DNA of 5,452 nucleotides, from NCBI GenBank assembly GCA_043744805.1, contig JAYTTZ010000227.1, positions 1 through 5,452 of the forward strand, in the 5' to 3' direction. Positions 1 through 5,452 of this stretch are shown here, piece after piece. The notes under the pieces were generated by a model that did not search any database, was not told the origin of the DNA, and saw only the letters and a program-made list of their open reading frames with translations. Origin of the DNA: Ga0077536 sp043744805 (GTDB lineage Bacteria > Pseudomonadota > Gammaproteobacteria > Ga0077536). The position numbers were made by a program, and so were the translations under genes. Each line of letters starts with the position of its first letter. Within the stretch, counting starts at the first letter, position 1.

Positions 1-517
1 CAGGTGTCATCGCTTCCGCCAGTTGCCAGAGTTCGCGTAACACCGCCGGGGATTCGGGCCAGCCGGCGATGGCGCGATGGCGCGCCAGCACGCGTTTCAC
101 GTTGCCATCGAGGATGGGCGCGCGGACGTTCCGGGACAGCGCGAGGATGGCGCCGGCGGTCGAGCGTCCGATGCCCGGCAGCGACGAGACTGCGTCCACG
201 CTGTCCGGGAACTCGCCGCCGAAATCGCCCACCAGCACCGCAGCCGCGCGATGCAGGTTGCGCGCGCGGGCGTAGTAGCCCAGGCCCGACCAGTGGTGCA
301 GTACCTCGTCGACCGGCGCCCGCGCCAGCGCGGCGATGTCCGGAAAATGCGCCACGAAGCGCTCGAAATACGGGATCACCATGGCGACCTGCGTCTGTTG
401 CAGCATGATTTCCGAGATCCACACGCGATAGGCCGTGCGTTCGCGCTGCCACGGCAGGCCGTTGCGGCCATGCTGGTCGTACCACGCGAGCAGGCGTTCA
501 GCGAACGGGGACGGCAC
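1..517 (-). CDS. mutY: A/G-specific adenine DNA glycosylase MutY, N-terminal part (gene runs off the left edge)
   Basis: MutY removes adenine opposite 8-oxoguanine (or G) in DNA, the base-excision step that prevents G:C to T:A transversions. The 172 visible residues match the MutY catalytic domain closely: LPWQ near residue 21, SEIMLQQTQV at 35-44 with the catalytic Glu36 (codon 410-412), the GLGYYARARNLH block at 78-89, the helix-hairpin-helix LPGIGRSTAGAIL at 113-125, and ILDGNVKRV at 135-143 with the catalytic Asp137 (codon 107-109). The iron-sulfur cysteines and the C-terminal NUDIX-like domain lie outside the window. The start is the GTG at 515-517: the family's FAERLLAWYD opening begins at once after it, and I see no better in-frame start just upstream. 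It overlaps the preceding gene by 20 bp and has no strong ribosome binding site, which suggests coupled translation. Identity is near certain; the exact start is less so. Confidence 0.97.
   Translation of the reverse strand, partial: MPSPFAERLLAWYDQHGRNGLPWQRERTAYRVWISEIMLQQTQVAMVIPYFERFVAHFPDIAALARAPVDEVLHHWSGLGYYARARNLHRAAAVLVGDFGGEFPDSVDAVSSLPGIGRSTAGAILALSRNVRAPILDGNVKRVLARHRAIAGWPESPAVLRELWQLAEAMTP
498..517 (-). other. 20-bp overlap of the SRPBCC-like gene's 3' end with the mutY start
   Basis: The SRPBCC-like frame stops with TGA at 498-500 while the mutY frame starts with GTG at 515-517. The start codon therefore lies inside the last codons of the upstream gene. No strong Shine-Dalgarno sequence precedes the GTG, so translation of mutY probably depends on ribosomes traversing the upstream gene. 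This also supports one transcript carrying both genes. A different mutY start would change the overlap length but not the conclusion that the genes overlap or abut. Confidence 0.7.
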
Positions 518-1070
518 GGGCGAGCTGCTCGATCTTGACGATGGTTTCCTGCACTTCGACCACGAAGGTGTGTTTCATCAGCAGCGGCCCCAGCACCGGC
601 GGGATCCAGAAACCGGGTTCCTGATCGGCCTCCATCACCATCTCCGTGGTGCCGTCCGGGATTGCCTTGATCTGCCAGCGCGCGATGCCGCGCCTGAAGT
701 TGCCGGCACCCGGGATCACGGTGGTTTCGATCACGCCGTCCGGCAGTTCGCGCACGCGCTCCACGAAATCAATATCGAAGCAGAACACCAGCACGCACTG
801 GCGCAGTCGCAGCTGGCGGGTCCATGAACCATCGGGGCTATGGGCCAGCACGCGCACCAGCGTGATGCTGTCATTGGTGCGGGCAAGTTGCGTGACGTCG
901 GTGACCACGGCGAGCACCGCGCTGGGTGGCGCGTCGACGTGGGCCCTGAAGCGATAGTGGTACCGACTGCCCTCGAAGTGAAATTCAGTGCTGTCGAGCG
1001 TGCTGGCCCCGAGCGCGCAAGGCAGCAGCGCGCCCAGTAGCCACGCGGCGCGAGGGCCCGCAGCCTTCAC
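498..1070 (-). CDS. Exported SRPBCC/START-like family protein of unknown function
   Basis: A 190-residue protein when started at the GTG at 1068-1070. That start gives a clean signal peptide: Lys2 and Arg7, a hydrophobic core at about residues 9-20, and a likely cleavage near residues 21-23 (ALGA/STL). The mature part reads as a single SRPBCC (START/Bet v 1-like, polyketide cyclase-like) domain: beta strands after residue 28, the helix DAPPSAVLAVVTDV at 46-59, strands through the middle, a PGFWIPPVLGP turn at 152-162, and a long C-terminal helix at about 163-187. This fold forms a cavity for lipids or other hydrophobic ligands; the ligand here is unknown. Cys92 and Cys97 (codons 795-797 and 780-782) fall in one strand-like stretch and could matter for redox state or metal binding. 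The gene sits between AsmA and MutY, overlapping the first by 4 bp and the second by 20 bp. The reading frame is open up to position 1214, but a start there would bury the signal peptide inside asmA. Coding status is very likely; the fold comes from pattern recognition, not a search. Confidence 0.85.
   Translation of the reverse strand: MKAAGPRAAWLLGALLPCALGASTLDSTEFHFEGSRYHYRFRAHVDAPPSAVLAVVTDVTQLARTNDSITLVRVLAHSPDGSWTRQLRLRQCVLVFCFDIDFVERVRELPDGVIETTVIPGAGNFRRGIARWQIKAIPDGTTEMVMEADQEPGFWIPPVLGPLLMKHTFVVEVQETIVKIEQLARAVPVR
1005..1070 (-). other. Signal peptide region of the SRPBCC-like protein
   Basis: The first 22 codons encode a short positively charged N-terminus, a Leu/Ala-rich core and a small-residue stretch ending ALGA, typical of a Sec signal peptide. 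Cys18 lies in the core, but Pro occupies the -1 position before it, so a lipoprotein lipobox is unlikely. The protein is therefore predicted to be soluble in the periplasm, on the same side of the membrane as the AsmA body. Confidence 0.7.
1067..1070 (-). other. GTGA stop/start overlap joining asmA and the SRPBCC-like gene
   Basis: The TGA stop of asmA (1067-1069) shares bases with the GTG start of the next gene (1068-1070). Such 4-base overlaps usually mean ribosomes re-initiate after terminating, so the two proteins would be made in linked amounts. Only a weak purine stretch (GAG within CTCGAGCG) precedes the GTG, which agrees with coupling rather than independent initiation. The overlap is seen directly; the coupling is inferred. 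Confidence 0.75.
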
Positions 1071-4000
1071 CGCTCGAGCAGCTTCTTGAGCTGGCGACCG
1101 GCCTTGCCCTCGAGCGCTTCCTTGAGGGCACCTTTCACCTGCTTGCGCGTCGCCGATTTCAGCAGTGATTTGGCATCCGGCAGGCAGCTGGCTGGCGTCA
1201 GCGGACCACGGCAATGCAGCGGGATTTCCAGCGTCGGGAACTTGTAACGCGCGCCCGCGGCGTCCGCCGTGCTCGCGTCCACCACCAGCCGCACGGCGTA
1301 GTCCAGCGTGTGGTCGCGCAGCTTGTACAGCGTGCCTTCGCCGGTCATGCGGAAGCCGTTGCCGTCGAGCCGGAGGTCGCGGTTGAACACTGCGCCGTCA
1401 CGGATTTCGAGGGTGCCGGTCAGGGCCTTGAAGCTTGTCTTGCCGCCGATGGGATTCCTGGGCTTGCCCTTGCCCAGCATGAGTTGTTCGGCCGCGCGCA
1501 GCAGGCCCGTGGCATCCACCCCGCGCAGCTCCCCGTTCCGGATTGCGAACGTCGCCTGGCCGGCGAGGCTCTCGCGCAGTGCTGCGGGGGTCGCGCCAGA
1601 GGCCGTGAGCCGCGCTTCGAAGTTCATGCCGCCGGCAAGTTCCCGGTGGCCGTTGAGATCCTGCAGCAGGGGTTCGAGAGATACCTTGGCGAGGCTGGCG
1701 TTCAAGGTGAGCTGCGGCACCTTGCCAGTGGCGTCCAGCGTCGCCACCCCGCTGTAGCGGCCCTGGTAGCCTTCCGCGTTCACGGGTTCGAGCGTCAGGC
1801 GGCCGCCACCGCCGCTGGCGCCGAGGTTGACGTCCTTGAGCTTCAGTCCCGACACCTGCAGCGTGTCGAGATGCAGTTTGCCGGCGAGCTTGAGCGCGCG
1901 CAGCAGTTCCCGCGGCAAGGTGGCCGCGCCTGCGGCAGCCGCGCCGGGCGCCGCCACCGCGCCGCCCTGGGCGGTCGCCTGCGGCGGAAGGTAGCGATCG
2001 AGGTTGAGCTCGTCGACCTTGAGATCAAAGGCGAGCTCCGGGCCGATGAAACTGTCCACGCTGAATTCACCGTTCACGTGCGTGGCGTCGACGGCCGCGT
2101 GGATGCGCTCGAACCCGAAGCGTCCCGGGCCGCCGGTAAAGATCATGTCCACGCTCACCGCGCGCAAGGTTTGCGCGTCGGCCATCGTGGGCAGCGCCAC
2201 GTCAAAACCTTCGAGCACGCTGCGGAGATCGGTGCTGGGCAGAGTGAACTGTCCGCGCCAGGTCGGCGCGGTCCGCCACGCCGAGACATCCAGGGTAGCC
2301 CCGGCCTCCAGGCCCGGCCCGTGCAGGTTCAGTTCTTTGACCTGGAGTAGTTCGCGCTCCGGGTAGATTTCCACCGCACCGGTATCCAGCGCCAGCGCCG
2401 CGCGGGCCTTGCCCTGCCAGTTGGCGCTGGCGTTGACGGGGCCAAGGATAAGGGCCGATGGCGAGCCCGTGAGGCGCGTGTCCAGCGTGAAGTCCTGGAG
2501 GTGCGGGGCAAGATCGGGCAGCGCCAGCCACTGCAGGAGCCGGGCAGGTTGCGGGGCCTCGAGCTTGAGTTTGCCATCCAGGGTGCCGTCGCCCCGACGC
2601 GTGTTCACGGCATGCAGTTCGCCCTGCGCGAGAAGGCCGAGGCTACTGGCGCGGAAGTCCGTCAGGTGCAGGGTGGCTTTGGCGGGATCGGCCATGAAGC
2701 CGGTCGCGAAGGTAAACGACTTGTCGGCCTCAGCCAGGGCGCCGGCGTCGCGCGGCGCACGGGACAGGAGCGCGTCGAACTGCGCCAGGAGCTTCGGCAG
2801 GTCGGGCCCCGAACCGTCCAGTTGACCGCGCAGCACGGGCATGCGGTCCTTCAGCCCGCCCACCTGGAGTCCTGCCTTGAGCTGGTTGCCGAGCAGGTCC
2901 AGTTCGAACGGTAACTCGCAGCGATCGGTGGCGAGATCAGCATCGAGCTTCGCGCTGGCGCGTAAGGCCGGCGGTGACTCACCGGCCAGCGCCGCCAGTT
3001 GTTCGATGCGGCCTGCCGATCCGCCGCGGATGGCCTCCCCGACCGCCAGCAGCAAGGGCAGATTGGGACTCGTCGCTACCAGGTTGCCGGTGAACGCAGG
3101 CCGTCCCGCGCTGCCGCCCAGGGGTTTGATCTCCGCGTCCAGGGTGCTGTCCAGCAGCGTCACGTGCAGGGATGGCATGGCGACGCGAGCGACCGCCACG
3201 TCGGTATCCAGATCGAGCTTGAGGTTCATCTCGCGCGACCCGCTGCGGTTCAGCAGCCGACCCAGCACTTGCGCGGCGTCCCCACCCATCCACTCATTGG
3301 CGAACAGGACCACTGCAGGCAGGTCTGGGATCTTGCCTTCGACCCTGGCGCGCAACATCGGCATGGCGCTGCCCAGCTGGCTGGCGGCGAGTTCGCCTTC
3401 CAGGCTCGCGCCCGGTAGCTTCGCCACGAAATTGGACACGGTCACGCGGTCCTGCCCGACGTCGACGCTGAACGTGCCGTGCACGTCCAGGCTGCGGTTC
3501 TTCATGGCCAGCAGGCGATTGCGTGCGGGCAGGTCGAAGGCCTTGAACAGCACCGCGAGGTCTTTTGCTTCCAGCGCCAGTTCCGCCTTGCCGCCCTGGC
3601 GCGGCCCCAGCAGGTGGTCGACCACGAGATCGCCAGCCAGCTTCAAGCCAAGGCCTTCGCCTTTCAGCGCGCTGAGCCGCGCGGTGCCGGCGCGGAGATC
3701 GAGATCCAGCGCAGTGGCGAGCGACAAGGTGGCCGTGCCGCCGGGCAGGGCCTTGCCTGCCAGGGTCACGGTGCTGGCGAAGTCCTGCAGTTGGTAGCGC
3801 CCGGCGCGGGCTTCGAAGGTCAGGCGGCCCGAGGCGCTGCCGTTGCCGACGACGGCCGGTGCCGTTGATTCGATGCCCGTGGAGAGGGTGAAGTCCACGG
3901 GCTGGTCGAAGGCGAGCGGCCCGGTGTGCACCTTGAAGCGTGAAAGACGGAGCGTGTCGTGGTTGCGATCGTCCTGCCAGCTGAGGGTGGCGTCGGTGAT

Positions 4001-4465
4001 GTCGACCCCGCCCAGCGCCAGCGCGCCGAGCCTGCGCGGGTCGCTTTCGCCCTGAGCGTGCGAAGCATGCAGCAGAGAATCCCAGTTGGTGAGGCCGCGC
4101 GCGTCGCGCGCCAGGTTGACTTCAAGGCCGTGGATCCGGACGGTTTCGAGCGTGAGGCGACCACGCAGCAACGGCAGGGTCTCGACGGCGAGTTCAAGTT
4201 CGCGCACGCCCACCATCACGGGCGCGCTGAAGCCCGGTGCGTTGCCCAGCGAAAGCGCGTTGGCGCGCAGCCGGATGTCGGGCCACCAGGAGATTTCAAT
4301 CGGGCCGGCGAGCTTCAGCTCACGGCCCAGTTGCCGCCCAACGGCGGTTTCGATCTCCGGCTTGTAGTGGTTGGGGTCGAGGTTGACGAGCACCGCGAGC
4401 GACAGCCCTGCGGCTGCCAGCACCAGCAGCACGAGGGCGAGGAGAAAGCGCCCGAGGGTGTACAT
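1067..4465 (-). CDS. asmA: AsmA-family inner-membrane-anchored periplasmic protein (long form, 1132 aa)
   Basis: AsmA-family proteins are anchored in the inner membrane by one N-terminal helix and extend into the periplasm as long beta-groove proteins. They are related to bridge-like lipid transfer proteins and affect outer-membrane assembly and lipid balance. Here residues 6-27 form the membrane helix (RFLLALVLLVLAAAGLSLAV), followed by the family's typical opening: LDPNHYKPEIE at 29-39, a GRQLGRELKLAGPIEISWWP stretch at 43-62, and LSLGNAPGF at 71-79. The long middle is beta-rich with recurring short motifs. An Ala/Gly/Pro-rich linker lies at about 829-850. The C-terminal part has the AsmA features IRNGELRGVDATGLLRAAEQ (975-994), the LEIRDGAVFNRDLRLDG stretch (1019-1035), a MTGEGTLYKLRDHTLDY stretch (1040-1056) and FPTLEIPLHCRG (1076-1087), then a basic helical tail. 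It is nearly twice the length of E. coli AsmA (617 aa). The ATG at 4463-4465 directly precedes the membrane helix. A weak GGGACGGGA purine run lies 13-21 bases upstream, which is rather distant. Family membership is very secure; whether it is the true AsmA orthologue or a paralogue is not. Confidence 0.94.
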   Translation of the reverse strand: MYTLGRFLLALVLLVLAAAGLSLAVLVNLDPNHYKPEIETAVGRQLGRELKLAGPIEISWWPDIRLRANALSLGNAPGFSAPVMVGVRELELAVETLPLLRGRLTLETVRIHGLEVNLARDARGLTNWDSLLHASHAQGESDPRRLGALALGGVDITDATLSWQDDRNHDTLRLSRFKVHTGPLAFDQPVDFTLSTGIESTAPAVVGNGSASGRLTFEARAGRYQLQDFASTVTLAGKALPGGTATLSLATALDLDLRAGTARLSALKGEGLGLKLAGDLVVDHLLGPRQGGKAELALEAKDLAVLFKAFDLPARNRLLAMKNRSLDVHGTFSVDVGQDRVTVSNFVAKLPGASLEGELAASQLGSAMPMLRARVEGKIPDLPAVVLFANEWMGGDAAQVLGRLLNRSGSREMNLKLDLDTDVAVARVAMPSLHVTLLDSTLDAEIKPLGGSAGRPAFTGNLVATSPNLPLLLAVGEAIRGGSAGRIEQLAALAGESPPALRASAKLDADLATDRCELPFELDLLGNQLKAGLQVGGLKDRMPVLRGQLDGSGPDLPKLLAQFDALLSRAPRDAGALAEADKSFTFATGFMADPAKATLHLTDFRASSLGLLAQGELHAVNTRRGDGTLDGKLKLEAPQPARLLQWLALPDLAPHLQDFTLDTRLTGSPSALILGPVNASANWQGKARAALALDTGAVEIYPERELLQVKELNLHGPGLEAGATLDVSAWRTAPTWRGQFTLPSTDLRSVLEGFDVALPTMADAQTLRAVSVDMIFTGGPGRFGFERIHAAVDATHVNGEFSVDSFIGPELAFDLKVDELNLDRYLPPQATAQGGAVAAPGAAAAGAATLPRELLRALKLAGKLHLDTLQVSGLKLKDVNLGASGGGGRLTLEPVNAEGYQGRYSGVATLDATGKVPQLTLNASLAKVSLEPLLQDLNGHRELAGGMNFEARLTASGATPAALRESLAGQATFAIRNGELRGVDATGLLRAAEQLMLGKGKPRNPIGGKTSFKALTGTLEIRDGAVFNRDLRLDGNGFRMTGEGTLYKLRDHTLDYAVRLVVDASTADAAGARYKFPTLEIPLHCRGPLTPASCLPDAKSLLKSATRKQVKGALKEALEGKAGRQLKKLLER
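1913..1981 (-). other. Low-complexity Ala/Gly/Pro linker within the AsmA-family protein
   Basis: Codons for residues about 829-851 encode a stretch rich in Ala, Gly and Pro (QATAQGGAVAAPG followed by AAAAGAA), ending just before LPRELLRALKLAGKLHLD. It separates the repeated middle region from the more conserved C-terminal AsmA domain and probably forms a flexible, exposed loop in the periplasm. Such stretches are common in high-GC genomes and vary in length between relatives. Confidence 0.6.
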
Positions 4466-4494
4466 CGCAGTGGGTGTCGGTCCCGTCCCGCTGC
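4466..4494 (-). other. 29-bp spacer between argH and asmA
   Basis: The only non-coding gap in the window. On the coding strand it holds a purine-rich GGGACGGGA run and then a C-rich ACCGACACCCACTGCG directly before the asmA ATG. The purine run is further from the start than usual for a ribosome binding site, so initiation may be inefficient. There is no inverted repeat plus T-tract here, hence no intrinsic terminator, and the gap is too short for a typical promoter. Co-transcription with argH is the simplest reading, although a promoter inside the argH 3' end cannot be excluded. Confidence 0.55.
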
Positions 4495-5452
4495 TCAGGC
4501 CTGCAGTCGGACACGGGCAGCCTGGCAGGCTGCGCGCACCCGCGCAGGCGCCGTGCCGCCGCGGTGGTCGCGGGCGGCCAGGGCGGCTTCGATGTCGAGT
4601 GCCTGGAACACTTCGGGACCAATCCTGCTTTCCAGCGCCTGCAGTTCGGCGAGGTCAAGTTCCTGCAGTTCGCGGCCCTGCGCGATGGCGCTGCGCACGG
4701 CGGCGCCCACCACGGCGTGCGCGTCGCGGAAGGGCACGCCGATGCGCACGAGGTAGTCGGCGAAATCAGTGGCCGTGGTGAAGCCGGCACGGGTGGCTTC
4801 GCGCATCCGTTCACGCCGCACGGTGAGGGTGGGCACCAGATCTCCCATCGCGCGCAGGCAGCCAGCCAGGGTGTCGACGGTGTCGAACAGCGGTTCCTTG
4901 TCTTCCTGGTTGTCCTTGTTGTAGGCCAGCGGCTGGCCTTTCATGAGGGTCAGCAGGCCCATCAGGTGGCCGACCACGCGTCCGGTCTTGCCGCGCGCGA
5001 GTTCCGGGACGTCCGGATTTTTCTTCTGCGGCATGATCGAGCTGCCAGTGCAGAAACGGTCCGCCAGGTCGATGAAGCCGAAACTCTGGCTCATCCACAA
5101 CACCAGTTCGTCACTCAGTCGGCTGGTATGCACCATGGCCAGGCTGGCGGCGGCGGTGAACTCGATTGCGAAGTCGCGGTCGCTGACTGCATCCAGGCTG
5201 TTCTGGCATACCCCTTCCATCATCAGCGTGGCCGCAACGCGTTCGCGGTCCAGCGGATAACTGGTGCCGGCCAGTGCCGCCGCACCCAGCGGCAGACGGT
5301 TGACCCGTTTGCGCACGTCCTGCAGGCGCTCGGCGTCCCGCGAGAACATCTCCACGTAGGCCAGCATGTGGTGGCCAAACGTGACCGGCTGCGCCACCTG
5401 CAAATGGGTGAAGCCGGGCATGATGACGTCGGCGTTTTGGTCGGCGATCTCG
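4495..5452 (-). CDS. argH: Argininosuccinate lyase ArgH, C-terminal two-thirds (5' end beyond the right edge)
   Basis: ArgH splits argininosuccinate into arginine and fumarate, the last step of arginine biosynthesis in the cytoplasm; it is a homotetramer of the fumarase/aspartase superfamily. The 318 visible residues run without a break from the window edge to the TGA at 4495-4497. Visible marks are MPGFTHLQVAQPVTFGHH with the conserved active-site His (THLQ, codon 5404-5406), PLGAAALAGTSYPLDR, NSLDAVSDRDFAIEF, the superfamily signature GSSIMPQKKNPD (5011-5046) whose serine loop supplies the catalytic residue, and LMKGQPLAYNKDNQEDKEPLFD. The C-terminal FADYLVRIGVPFRDAHAVVG stretch is also typical. 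E. coli ArgH has 457 residues, so about 140 N-terminal residues are missing here. The Met at 5419-5421 is internal (the family's MPGYTHLQ block), not the start, because ten in-frame codons (EIADQNADVI) precede it up to the edge. All visible catalytic blocks are intact. Confidence 0.98.
   Translation of the reverse strand, partial: EIADQNADVIMPGFTHLQVAQPVTFGHHMLAYVEMFSRDAERLQDVRKRVNRLPLGAAALAGTSYPLDRERVAATLMMEGVCQNSLDAVSDRDFAIEFTAAASLAMVHTSRLSDELVLWMSQSFGFIDLADRFCTGSSIMPQKKNPDVPELARGKTGRVVGHLMGLLTLMKGQPLAYNKDNQEDKEPLFDTVDTLAGCLRAMGDLVPTLTVRRERMREATRAGFTTATDFADYLVRIGVPFRDAHAVVGAAVRSAIAQGRELQELDLAELQALESRIGPEVFQALDIEAALAARDHRGGTAPARVRAACQAARVRLQA

Noticed and set aside
1017..1019. Cys18 of the SRPBCC-like protein as a lipoprotein acylation site
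   Set aside because: The residues before it are L-L-P, and Pro directly before the Cys does not fit the lipobox; a normal signal peptidase site follows shortly after.
1071..1214. N-terminal extension of the SRPBCC-like protein from an ATG at 1214
   Set aside because: The extra 48 residues lie wholly inside asmA, have shadow-like composition and would place the signal peptide internally. The GTG at 1068-1070 gives a normal exported protein and a classic 4-base overlap.
1214..2350. Long plus-strand open frame (378 codons) opposite asmA
   Set aside because: The translation is rich in Arg, Ala, Gln and His with no recognisable domain. It mirrors the codon structure of the AsmA gene in high-GC DNA and is best seen as an antisense shadow.
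2841..3797. Plus-strand open frame of 318 codons opposite asmA
   Set aside because: Ser/Arg/Ala-rich shadow translation with no family resemblance; the minus-strand frame has a clear AsmA protein across the same bases.
3959..4756. Plus-strand open frame spanning the argH-asmA junction
   Set aside because: It crosses two well-supported genes on the other strand and its composition (Arg/Ala/Ser-rich) is typical of a high-GC shadow frame.
4320..4814. Minus-strand 164-codon frame bridging the argH end and asmA start
   Set aside because: It is in a different frame from both true genes, has a Pro/Ala/Arg-rich sequence with no domain, and would overlap both coding regions extensively.
5419..5421. 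ATG as the argH start
   Set aside because: It encodes the Met of the conserved MPGFTHLQ block in the middle of ArgH, and the frame stays open upstream to the window edge.
1..5452. Mobile element, phage, CRISPR, tRNA or other RNA gene
   Set aside because: Coding genes fill the window almost end to end; I saw no direct-repeat array, terminal inverted repeats, transposase or integrase motifs, or tRNA-like cloverleaf, and no region with strikingly different base composition.

Overview
The window is a compact stretch of an ordinary bacterial chromosome with every supported gene on the minus strand. Read from right to left the order is argH (3' two-thirds), an AsmA-family gene, a small exported SRPBCC/START-like gene, and mutY (5' half). 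GC content is high (roughly two-thirds by eye). The ArgH and MutY sequences look like those of Beta- or Gammaproteobacteria. An AsmA gene close to mutY is also familiar from Gammaproteobacteria, so a high-GC gamma- (or beta-) proteobacterium is the best guess. I cannot name a genus.

Layout: the argH fragment (4495-5452) enters from the right edge and ends with TGA. A 29-bp gap follows, then a 1132-codon AsmA-family gene (1067-4465). Its TGA overlaps the GTG start of the next gene in a GTGA arrangement. That gene (498-1070, 190 aa) encodes a protein with a signal peptide and an SRPBCC-like lipid/ligand-binding fold. Its 3' end overlaps the GTG start of mutY (1-517, partial) by 20 bp. There is no gap longer than 29 bp, and I see no terminator, RNA gene, CRISPR array, insertion sequence or integration scar. 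The four genes are probably co-transcribed, with the last three likely translationally coupled.

Functions: ArgH carries out the last step of arginine synthesis and MutY removes adenine mispaired with 8-oxoguanine. Neither has an obvious link to the middle pair. The middle pair is the interesting part. AsmA-family proteins are inner-membrane-anchored periplasmic proteins, related to the bridge-like lipid transfer proteins. Here one is directly coupled to a small exported protein whose fold class binds hydrophobic ligands. The AsmA protein also shows a recurring motif roughly every 80-105 residues, which fits a repeating beta-groove architecture. A joint role in envelope lipid movement is an inference, not something the sequence proves. 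I find no clearly novel system such as a defence island or mobile element.
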